Positions 1-7,232 of a stretch of 20,351 nt of DNA are shown here, piece after piece. The notes beneath the pieces were generated by a model that worked only from the letters and a program-made list of their open reading frames with translations, was not told where the DNA came from and ran no database searches. The stretch comes from a virus, in the IMG/VR virus record IMGVR_UViG_3300017731_000084, positions 1 through 20,351 of that record; one strand, written 5' to 3'. Each line of letters opens with the position of its first letter. The stretch's first letter is position 1. The position numbers were made by a program, and so were the translations under genes.

Positions 1-258
1 GACAGAACTATAGTGCAACCAGTTATGCCTAGAGAAATTGACCTAAAAGAACCTATGTGGATTGTTGTTACTCCTGACAATTGGGAAGAACAACTTGCTA
101 GAATAGAAAAACAAGAAGGTGAACTAGTTTTCTTAGCTATGACAATACCTGATTACGAGGTAATGGCTTACAATATGCAAGAACTTAAAAGGTATATAAA
201 TGAACTTAAAGAAGTTGTTGTCTATTATAGGACAGTTACTACAAATAACGAGGAATAG
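1..258 (+). CDS. 3' end of a small phage protein, possibly an outer-spanin-like lipoprotein (partial)
   Basis: The frame is open from the first base of the window to TAG at 256-258, so this is most likely the C-terminal part of a gene that starts upstream. A GTG at 13 and an ATG at 25 are possible internal starts, but neither has a clear Shine-Dalgarno. The visible part has a Pro/Glu-rich lead (PREIDLKEP), then MWIVVTPDNWEEQLARI, and a helical end containing YNMQELKRYI. I recall proteins of this pattern beside lysozymes in podophages, where an N-terminal lipobox lies upstream of such a domain. That position, four bases before a lysozyme gene, suggests a lysis role such as an outer-membrane spanin. 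The lipobox would lie outside the window and cannot be seen, so the spanin idea is inference. That the frame is coding is fairly sure. Confidence 0.6.
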   Translation, partial: DRTIVQPVMPREIDLKEPMWIVVTPDNWEEQLARIEKQEGELVFLAMTIPDYEVMAYNMQELKRYINELKEVVVYYRTVTTNNEE

Positions 259-262
259 AAAT

Positions 263-736
263 ATGAATATATCACAAGAAGGTTTATCTCTTATTAAAAA
301 ATTTGAAGGTTGTCCTACAGACAATGATGGTAATGCAGTTTCTTATAGATGTGCAGCAAATAAAGCAACAATTGGATATGGCAGCCTAAAATATAAAGGT
401 AAGCCAGTAGAAGATGGTATGAAAATTACTATGCAAGAAGCAGAAGATTTACTCTTACATGAAATGAATGAGTATGAAGGTTATATTAATGACATGGTAA
501 AAGTAGAATTAAATCAAAATCAATTTGATGCTTTAGTAGCATGGGTATTTAATCTCGGTCCTTCTAATTTAAAATCTTCAACTTTATTAAAACTTTTAAA
601 TGCTGGTGATTATCACACTACTCCTAGTCAAATAAAACGCTGGAATAAAGCTGGAGGAAAAGTTTTACAAGGTTTAATAAGACGCAGAGAAGCAGAAGCT
701 TTATTGTTTGAAGGCAAAGAATGGTATGAGGTGTAG
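263..736 (+). CDS. Endolysin: T4-type lysozyme, glycoside hydrolase family 24
   Basis: This 157-residue protein is a muramidase that would cleave the MurNAc-GlcNAc bonds of host peptidoglycan at lysis. The N-terminus has the GH24 signature GLSLIKKFEG with catalytic Glu15, then YRCAANKATIGYG, which supplies Cys30 (the position that is Asp in T4 lysozyme and Cys in the P21/P1-type branch) and Thr36. NQFDALVAWVFNLG (about 95-108) and RRREAEALLFEG near the C-terminus are the other family signatures. The length is normal for the family. The frame is open further upstream to an ATG at 200, but ATG 263 is preferred: GAGG at 250-253 sits at good spacing, and the preceding gene stops at 256-258. No SAR or signal peptide is visible at this start, so release would need a holin, which is not in the window. 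The loop between Glu15 and Cys30 is longer than usual. Confidence 0.93.
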   Translation: MNISQEGLSLIKKFEGCPTDNDGNAVSYRCAANKATIGYGSLKYKGKPVEDGMKITMQEAEDLLLHEMNEYEGYINDMVKVELNQNQFDALVAWVFNLGPSNLKSSTLLKLLNAGDYHTTPSQIKRWNKAGGKVLQGLIRRREAEALLFEGKEWYEV

Positions 737-739
737 CCA

Positions 740-2605
740 ATGCCATTAATGAAGTATGTATTTAAACCTGGCATAAATAAAGAAGGTACTAATTATAGTA
801 ATGAAGGTGGCTGGTTTGATGCAGATAAAGTTAGATTTAGAAAAGGAAAGCCTGAAAGAATAGGAGGCTGGACTAAATTTAGTGAGAATGGTTTTATTGG
901 CACGGCAAGAAAGATACATCCATATAGAGCAGCAAGTGGTGATACTTATATTGGTTTAGGAACACATCAAAAATTATATAATTTAACTGGTAATGTTTTT
1001 TACGATATAACTCCTATAAGGGCTACTACTACGAATGGTATTGTCTTTTCTGCTACTAATGGTTCAAGCACATTAACTGTAACAGACGATGCTCATGGAG
1101 CACTTACAGGAGATTTTGTTACAATTTCAGGTGCAGTTACTTTAGGCGGTTTAATTACTGCTGATGTATTAAATCAAGAATATCAAATAGAAACAGTAAC
1201 AAGCGAAGATACTTATACTATTATTGCAAAAGATACATCTGGTGATGAAGTAACAGCAAATAGTTCTGATTCAGGTAATGGTGGTTCTGGTGTTGATGGT
1301 GCATATCAAATAAATACAGGACTAGATGTCTATGTAAGAGGTACTGGTTGGGGTGTAAATACATGGGGTGCTGGAACATTTGGTTCAGCAGGTGATTTAA
1401 CATCTACTAATCAATTAAGATTATGGTCAATAGATAATTTTGGTGACGATATAATTGCAGCACCAAGAGCAGACCAAATATATTTTTGGGATAAATCATC
1501 TGGTACTGGCGATAGAGCAACTTTATTATCTGCAGAATCAGGTGCTAGCGATGTGCCTACAAAAGTATTGCAAATAATGATGTCTGATGTTGACAAGCAT
1601 GTTATAGCTTTTGGTTGTAATCCAATAGGTTCTTCTGAACTTGACCCTTTATTAGTTAGATTTTCAGATACAGAAAGTGCAGTAGACTGGACTCCAACAG
1701 CAACAAACCAAGCTGGCGGTGTTCAACTATCAACAGGCTCTATAATTATTGGAGCACTTAGAACAAGACAAGAAATACTTATATGGACTGATGCAGGTAT
1801 TGTTTCTATGCGTTTTGTTGGAGAACCATTTATATTTTCATTTACAGAAGTAGCTGAAGGTCCAAGTTTGATATCTCCTAATGCAGCAGTTAGTGCAAAC
1901 AATAGAGTATATTTTATGGATAGAGATGGCTTTCATGTTTATTCAGGTTCTACGCAAAGATTACCATGTACAGTATTAGATTATGTTTTATCTGATTTAA
2001 ACCAAGACCAGGCATTTAAAGTATTTGCAGCAGCTAATGAAGGAGTAAACGAAATAATGTTTTTCTATCCTTCTGGCACAAATAAAGAAATAGACAAATA
2101 TGTTTTATATAACTATTTAGAAGGCACATGGTCTATAGGTACAACTACTGATAATTTTGTAAGAACAGCCTGGGATGAAGCATCTGTATATGAAAATCCT
2201 TTAGCTAGCAGTAAAAATGATAGCACTAATACTAATTACATTTACAGACATGAAGTTGGTCATGGCGATGGAGCAGATAATTTTACAGCTTTTATAGAAT
2301 CAAGTGACTTTGACTTAAATCCAGATGGAGAAAAATTTACATTTATATCTAGATTAATACCTGATGTAGAGTTTAGAGACCAACAAACTACTTCAGACAC
2401 AGTTACATTTACTATAAAAGGTAGAGATTATCCATTACAAGACTTGTCTACTTTGCAAACAATTAATGTTACTCCTCAATCTACATTTGCAAATACAAGA
2501 GCAAGAAGCAGACAAGCAGCAGTTAGAATATCAAGCGAAGCTAGTGATTATGGATGGCGATTAGGTGATATTAGATTAGATATTAGACCAGATGGTAAAA
2601 GATAA
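740..2605 (+). CDS. Tail/neck structural protein of podophage type
   Basis: This is a 621-aa soluble, Ser/Thr/Asp-rich, beta-type protein with no signal peptide or membrane segment. Residues about 7-46 carry a pattern I recognise from many marine podophage structural proteins: FKPGINKEGTNYSNEGGW, then FDADKVRFRKG and PERIGGW. Residues about 95-175 (DDAHGALTGDFVTISG from 116) look like an inserted beta-sandwich domain, followed by a Gly/Ser linker. The central and C-terminal parts have repeated beta strands with W/G turns. By position it could be a tail-hub or head-tail joining protein comparable to P22 gp10, but I see no direct sequence signature for gp10. GAGGTG at 728-733 supports ATG 740, three bases after the lysozyme stop. 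The stop overlaps the next start (TAATG). Confidence 0.75.
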   Translation: MPLMKYVFKPGINKEGTNYSNEGGWFDADKVRFRKGKPERIGGWTKFSENGFIGTARKIHPYRAASGDTYIGLGTHQKLYNLTGNVFYDITPIRATTTNGIVFSATNGSSTLTVTDDAHGALTGDFVTISGAVTLGGLITADVLNQEYQIETVTSEDTYTIIAKDTSGDEVTANSSDSGNGGSGVDGAYQINTGLDVYVRGTGWGVNTWGAGTFGSAGDLTSTNQLRLWSIDNFGDDIIAAPRADQIYFWDKSSGTGDRATLLSAESGASDVPTKVLQIMMSDVDKHVIAFGCNPIGSSELDPLLVRFSDTESAVDWTPTATNQAGGVQLSTGSIIIGALRTRQEILIWTDAGIVSMRFVGEPFIFSFTEVAEGPSLISPNAAVSANNRVYFMDRDGFHVYSGSTQRLPCTVLDYVLSDLNQDQAFKVFAAANEGVNEIMFFYPSGTNKEIDKYVLYNYLEGTWSIGTTTDNFVRTAWDEASVYENPLASSKNDSTNTNYIYRHEVGHGDGADNFTAFIESSDFDLNPDGEKFTFISRLIPDVEFRDQQTTSDTVTFTIKGRDYPLQDLSTLQTINVTPQSTFANTRARSRQAAVRISSEASDYGWRLGDIRLDIRPDGKR

Positions 2606-2808
2606 TGGCTGATATCAAAACGATAGCATTACCATTGCCTAATATGCAATATGACTCTGATAATGAGGCATTAACTAGAAGGTCTATTGAAATAGCAATA
2701 GAAGATTTAAACAATAAAATTGTTACTATACAAAGGATGCAATCAACAACTACAAGCAAAGCATCTAAACGACATCAATTTTTATTAATGGGAATGAAGC
2801 ATGGCTGA
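2605..2808 (+). CDS. Small conserved-type phage protein, function unknown (67 aa)
   Basis: This 67-aa protein starts with MADIKTIALPLPNMQYDSD. It then has a short helix rich in Glu/Ile (RRSIEIAIEDLNNKI) and a basic, Ser/Thr-rich end. The ATG shares its A with the TAA of the upstream structural gene (TAATG at 2603-2607), so it is probably translated by termination-reinitiation. Its end overlaps the next gene by eight bases. The N-terminal pattern is one I have seen in short proteins next to tail/neck genes of marine podophages, but no function is known to me. No signal peptide or transmembrane segment is present. It may be a small virion component or an assembly factor. Confidence 0.7.
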   Translation: MADIKTIALPLPNMQYDSDNEALTRRSIEIAIEDLNNKIVTIQRMQSTTTSKASKRHQFLLMGMKHG

Positions 2809-3139
2809 TAATCTTAAAGTATTAGGTCAACTAGACCCAGCAGCAACTACCACAACTGTTCTTTATACTGTGCCTAACATGACACAAACAACTGTTAGCT
2901 CAATAGTTGCAGCTAATAGAACAGGTTCTGCAATAACATTTAGATTAAGTGTTCATGTAGCTGGTGCAGGTGCAGATGATAAACAATATATATATTACGA
3001 TAAATCAGTTGCTGCAAATGATTCCTTGGCAATTGTTTTAGGTATAACATTAAACCAAACAGATGTTGTAAAAGTTTATACAAGTGCAGTAGATATGAGT
3101 TTTAATATGTTTGGATGCGAAACTAAAGAGGATAGATAA
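2801..3139 (+). CDS. Small beta-rich virion protein (112 aa), probable structural
   Basis: This 112-aa protein is almost entirely predicted beta strand: NLKVLGQLDP, TVLYTVPN, SIVAANRTGSAITFRLSVHV, QYIYYDKSVAANDSLAIVLG, DVVKVYTS. The alternating Thr/Val/Ser pattern and the AANRTGSAITFRLSV stretch resemble a compact beta-sandwich of the kind used for capsid decoration or tail-tip proteins. That assignment is inferred from composition and position only. It begins inside the last codons of the 67-aa gene and has GGGA at about 2790-2793 as Shine-Dalgarno. Its TAA overlaps the ATG of the LysM gene (TAATG at 3137-3141). No membrane segment is seen. Confidence 0.7.
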   Translation: MADNLKVLGQLDPAATTTTVLYTVPNMTQTTVSSIVAANRTGSAITFRLSVHVAGAGADDKQYIYYDKSVAANDSLAIVLGITLNQTDVVKVYTSAVDMSFNMFGCETKEDR

Positions 3140-6100
3140 TGCAATATAAAATTAAAAAGGGAGATACTCTTAGTGCTATATCTAGAAAACTAGGTATATC
3201 TGTAAAAGATTTAGCAGAAGCTAATAATATAAAAGATGTTAATAAGATACAAGCTGGTGCAAGTTTAACTATACCTCAACCAAAAAAAAAGAAAGCATCT
3301 ACTGTAGAAAGAGTTATACCTGAAGAAAAAAAAGAAGTAATTAAACCAAAGAAAAAAAAGAAACAAAAGAAAATAGTAGAAAAAAAAAGAGAACCTATAT
3401 TACCAATTAATGTAAGACAATTTTTAAATCCTTATGAAGATAGAACTGCAGAAGATTTATCAACAAAAGAATTAGATGCTTTAAAAGAAGTTGTAGCTCG
3501 TAGTCAAACATCAGAAAGAATTGCAGAAAAAAAAGCTCAAGGACTAGACCCTAATCTTATTGAATATAAAGATTATGAAACAACCTCTGAAGGTAGCCAA
3601 TATACAGATGTTGATAAGACAAGCAATATGTCTGTTCGAGATTTAGCAAGTAAAATACAAAATCCTTACTACAATCTAAAAACATTTTTAGGACAAGCTA
3701 CAGTTGTACCACAAGAAGGTGGTGGCTATCGTGTTGTAGATACTTTTGATTTTGCACCTGAAACACAAGCAACAGGATTGCAAAAAATAAAAGAATATTA
3801 TTCAACAATTCCTGAAGCTGGTTTTAATCCATATGCACAACTAAGAAATTTTATGGGTTATTTTGGACCTCAAGAAGGAACAGGACAAGGTGGAAGAAGT
3901 AATATAAATCTTTCGGCTATAGGTGGACAAACAAGATATAATTTTAATAAAGGTGGAAGTATGAACATTCAAGAACAAACTAAAAATGTAGCAGCACAAG
4001 GTCGCTATGGCGATTCTATGCTACTGCATGTAAATCCTGCAGAAGTTAAAGGCTTGGCACAAGCAATGCCTATAACTGTAAATCCACAAACAGGACAACC
4101 TGAAGCTTTTCTACCTTTTATAGCACCTATAGCAGGTTCTTTGATTGGTAGTAGTTTAGCTGGTGGAGCAGCAGCAAGTGCACTTGGATTAGGTGGGTTA
4201 AGTTCTCTTGCTATGGGTGCTTTAGGCTCAGGACTAGCACAAACAGCAGTAACAGGAGACCTCAAACAAGGTATGTTAGCTGGTTTAACTGGTTATGGAA
4301 TAGGTTCTGCATTACAAGGTGCTGCAGGTGCAGCAGGTGCAGGAGTTGGTAGTGATATAGCAACTAAAGGAGTTACAGAAGCAGGCAGGATGGGTACTGA
4401 AGCTGGTGCTAATGCAATTGCCAGAGCTACTCAACAAGCAGGTGCAGAAGCAGCAGCAACAGCAGCACAATCTTCAGGTATTCAAAATTTATCAACTGCA
4501 TTTGGAAACCCAACAGTAAGTTCTAATGTAGTTAATCCATTAGTAGAATCAGCACTCGCTCCAGCAAGTTTTGGTGGAGAAATGTTAAGTGCTAATGCCT
4601 TTACTGGTGCTCCTGTTGGCGGAGCTAGCACACAATTTGGCTCAGGAATGGGTAATTTAATGCAAGGATTAACTCAACCTAGTGCTTATATTCCAATGGG
4701 AATAGGTATGGGTGGTACATCTATAATTCAATCTCAAGAAGAATTTGCTCGTCAAGAAGCGGAAAGGCAAGCACAATATGATGCAGATAGAGCAGAAATG
4801 TATAGAAATGCACCAGAACCAATTCTTTATTCTGCAAATGGCGGAGTAACAAATTTTAGACGAGGCGGTAGGTCTGAAGATGATGATTATACAGGCGGAA
4901 ATCTTCCACAAATATTTGCACCTGATAGACAAGCTTATCAAGTAAATCCAGACTTTATGGCTGGTTTTGCACCAGAAACAATGTATTTTAATCCATCTAC
5001 TGTAAGTGCTCCTGCTAGTAACTTAACTAGAGGTGGACCACCAGCAGGTGTTGATACTTATGAAGGCTCTAAAGGAGGCTTTGGAGGCATGCAAGCATCT
5101 ATTGCACCACAAGTATCTATTGACCCATTTGCAGCATACACAGGACCAGCACCAGAAGGTATGAAATTTACTGATGTTGCACCACCACCACCAACAATTA
5201 CACCACCAATCACACCTCCAGATGGACCACCAATCACACCACCAATAGTTCCACCATATGACCCACCATTTGATTTTCCAATTAATATTCCAGGAATAGG
5301 TGGAATAGGCGGAGGATTTGGAGGTTTAGGTAATATAAATTTAAGTGGATTAGCTGATTTAGATTTTAGTGGAATAGACTTTTCACAGTTTAATCCAAAT
5401 ATTAAAGAACAAATAGATACAGGAATAGGTCAAGACTTTATGATTAAACCTCCTTTAGATGTTCCTGGTGGTGGATTATTAAACGAAATTCCTGATGGTA
5501 GAAATTTTTCTATACAAAGACCAGATGAAATGATTTCACCTATTGCAGAACCTGATTTTGGAATGATTAATATGCCTGCACCAGGAGAAATTAATGAACC
5601 ATTTATTAAAGATACACCACCACCAGTTTTAGGTGGAGGTCCTGCTTTAGACATATCTGCAATACCTGAAAGAGAAATATTGCAAAAACCAATTATGCCA
5701 CCAAGGCGTGAAGATTTTATGTCTATAGATAGATTGCCAGATGATAGAATTGAATCTATAGGTATGCCTGTTGCACCAATAGATACAGGAATACCACCTA
5801 TGCCAAATGAAATAGGTGTTCCATTTACACCTCCAGTATCTATAGCACCTCCAGCAATGCAAGAACCTATGCCTGTTTTGGATGCACCTCAACCAATGCC
5901 TATAGCACCGCAACCAATAATGCAGCAACCAATGCCTGATGCAGGAATGATAGTTGATGATAGAGACTTTCGAGATAGTGTAGGGATTACACCTCCACCA
6001 GTAAATATTACAGGTAGAGATGAATTAATACAGGGTGGATTTATGCCACAACCAGTATTGCCTCAACTTGAATTGCCAACTACTCCAGTTAGTATTCCAG

Positions 6101-6756
6101 CAATAACAAGTCCTGTAATGCCACAAATGCCTGTTGACTTAGGAATGATACCTGCTCCATCTGTTAATTTACCATTACCACAAACAAGAATAGCAGGAAG
6201 ACCTTCTCCTAGAGCAATGGCAAGAGGTAGAGCAGAAGGTGGTGACACACTTAAAGATATACCAGCAGACAATAAAGGATTGCCTAATCTGCCTGAATCA
6301 GTAAGAAATGAAATGGGCTTCAAACAAGCAGGTGGTGAAACAGAAGTAGACCCACTTATTACTGAAGTAACTGCATTTATTTTAGGAGAATCTGATAATA
6401 ATGAAGCTCTTAATGCCTTTATACAAAAATATGGTAATGAAGCATTTATGCAATTAAGAGAACAAATACTACAAAGTCTAGTTCCTAATGCACAAACAGA
6501 AGGACAGATACAAGGCGATGGTAATGGCGGAATGGATGATGACTTATTTGGTCGTATTGGCAATAAAGAAAGAATAGCCGTATCACAAGATGAGTTTATT
6601 GTTCCTGCTGATGTAGTATCAATGTTAGGAGATGGCAGTTCAGATGCTGGTTCTAAAGAACTTTATGACATGATGGATAGAGTTCGTAAAGAAAAAACAG
6701 GAACTACAAAGCAAGCACCTAGGTTAGCTAATGCAGGAGGGCTACTACCAGCATGA
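3139..6756 (+). CDS. LysM-containing large virion/ejection protein with glycine zipper and proline-rich stalk
   Basis: This is a 1205-aa modular protein. Residues 1-46 form a LysM domain (YKIKKGDTLSAISRKLG, then NKIQAGASLTIP), a peptidoglycan-binding fold. Residues about 48-88 are extremely Lys-rich. At about 285-320 comes a segment I recognise from phage internal/tail proteins (YGDSMLLHVNPAEVKGL, M294 onward). It is followed at 326-404 by a long Gly/Ala-rich hydrophobic glycine-zipper stretch that could insert in a membrane. Residues about 565-578 hold a short GG motif (ANGGVTNFRRGG). From about 680 to 1030 the chain is Pro-rich, with a PPPP/TPP cluster at 681-710 and then a Gly-rich patch. 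The C-terminus has a conserved-looking module, RIAVSQDEFIVPADVVSMLG (from R1145), ending in DMMDRVRK. The likely role is cell-wall contact and genome delivery, or a tape-measure-like function. It starts by TAATG coupling and ends in an ATGA overlap. Confidence 0.75.
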   Translation: MQYKIKKGDTLSAISRKLGISVKDLAEANNIKDVNKIQAGASLTIPQPKKKKASTVERVIPEEKKEVIKPKKKKKQKKIVEKKREPILPINVRQFLNPYEDRTAEDLSTKELDALKEVVARSQTSERIAEKKAQGLDPNLIEYKDYETTSEGSQYTDVDKTSNMSVRDLASKIQNPYYNLKTFLGQATVVPQEGGGYRVVDTFDFAPETQATGLQKIKEYYSTIPEAGFNPYAQLRNFMGYFGPQEGTGQGGRSNINLSAIGGQTRYNFNKGGSMNIQEQTKNVAAQGRYGDSMLLHVNPAEVKGLAQAMPITVNPQTGQPEAFLPFIAPIAGSLIGSSLAGGAAASALGLGGLSSLAMGALGSGLAQTAVTGDLKQGMLAGLTGYGIGSALQGAAGAAGAGVGSDIATKGVTEAGRMGTEAGANAIARATQQAGAEAAATAAQSSGIQNLSTAFGNPTVSSNVVNPLVESALAPASFGGEMLSANAFTGAPVGGASTQFGSGMGNLMQGLTQPSAYIPMGIGMGGTSIIQSQEEFARQEAERQAQYDADRAEMYRNAPEPILYSANGGVTNFRRGGRSEDDDYTGGNLPQIFAPDRQAYQVNPDFMAGFAPETMYFNPSTVSAPASNLTRGGPPAGVDTYEGSKGGFGGMQASIAPQVSIDPFAAYTGPAPEGMKFTDVAPPPPTITPPITPPDGPPITPPIVPPYDPPFDFPINIPGIGGIGGGFGGLGNINLSGLADLDFSGIDFSQFNPNIKEQIDTGIGQDFMIKPPLDVPGGGLLNEIPDGRNFSIQRPDEMISPIAEPDFGMINMPAPGEINEPFIKDTPPPVLGGGPALDISAIPEREILQKPIMPPRREDFMSIDRLPDDRIESIGMPVAPIDTGIPPMPNEIGVPFTPPVSIAPPAMQEPMPVLDAPQPMPIAPQPIMQQPMPDAGMIVDDRDFRDSVGITPPPVNITGRDELIQGGFMPQPVLPQLELPTTPVSIPAITSPVMPQMPVDLGMIPAPSVNLPLPQTRIAGRPSPRAMARGRAEGGDTLKDIPADNKGLPNLPESVRNEMGFKQAGGETEVDPLITEVTAFILGESDNNEALNAFIQKYGNEAFMQLREQILQSLVPNAQTEGQIQGDGNGGMDDDLFGRIGNKERIAVSQDEFIVPADVVSMLGDGSSDAGSKELYDMMDRVRKEKTGTTKQAPRLANAGGLLPA

Positions 6757-7232
6757 ATGAAACAGCAGTAAAACCAGAAACTAAAACAGGAGAGTATAGT
6801 TTATCATTGGTAACTTCTGATAAATTATCTTTAGTATGGGATGATTGTGAAAAGTATTTAAAAAAATCTGCAAATCGTTCTGGAAATAGAATAAGAGTAC
6901 AAGACATTTTTTATGACTGTTTAAATAACAGATGTAATTTATGGATTATCTTTGACAAAGGTAGTTTAGAAATTTCTGGTGTCTTAATAACTATGTTTAA
7001 TACTTATCCCACAGGAAAGAAAATGTTAAACCTTGAGCATACTTCTGGAAATAACATGCAAAACTGGGTAGAAATAGGATTAGATGTAATTATTAAGTTT
7101 GCTAAAGAAACAGAATGTGATGGCATTGAAGGCATGGGTAGACATGGACAATGGAATTGGGTAAAGAATAGAAAAGGCTGGAAGAAGCCAGCTACTTTTT
7201 ATGAATATAATTTTAAGGATGCAGAAGAATGA
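6753..7232 (+). CDS. GNAT-like (N-acetyltransferase fold) phage protein
   Basis: This 159-aa protein matches a phage family I recall as GNAT-like, seen beside structural genes. The N-terminal helix carries VWDDCEKYLKKSA. Next comes RVQDIFYDCLNNRCNLWIIF, in which an acidic/aromatic strand leads into GSLEISGVLITMFNTYPTGKKMLNL, the central antiparallel sheet. NWVEIGLDVIIKFAKETECDGIEGMGR follows, then WNWVKNRKGWKKPATFYEYNF at the end. The canonical acetyl-CoA pyrophosphate loop (Q/RxxGxG/A) is not obvious, so catalysis is uncertain. The start ATG at 6753 overlaps the stop of the LysM gene (ATGA), with AGGAGGG at about 6735-6741 upstream; ATG 6757 in the same frame is an alternative. It ends in an ATGA overlap with the next gene. 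Its role inside a virion operon is not clear. Confidence 0.65.
   Translation: MNETAVKPETKTGEYSLSLVTSDKLSLVWDDCEKYLKKSANRSGNRIRVQDIFYDCLNNRCNLWIIFDKGSLEISGVLITMFNTYPTGKKMLNLEHTSGNNMQNWVEIGLDVIIKFAKETECDGIEGMGRHGQWNWVKNRKGWKKPATFYEYNFKDAEE

Noticed and set aside
200-262. Upstream start for the lysozyme (ATG 200)
   Set aside because: It would overlap the preceding gene by 59 bases without a Shine-Dalgarno, while ATG 263 has GAGG and begins at the family's normal N-terminus.
5170-5270. CCACCA-rich DNA as a recombination hotspot or microsatellite
   Set aside because: Codons vary between repeats and the frame gives a Pro-rich segment continuous with the protein around it.
5647-5928. 93-aa minus-strand frame rich in Trp, Tyr, Cys and His
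   Set aside because: Composition is what the complement of Pro-rich CCA codons gives; not a real protein.
6063-6563. 166-aa open frame on the minus strand
   Set aside because: Antisense shadow of the Pro-rich and C-terminal part of the LysM gene, which has recognisable domains.
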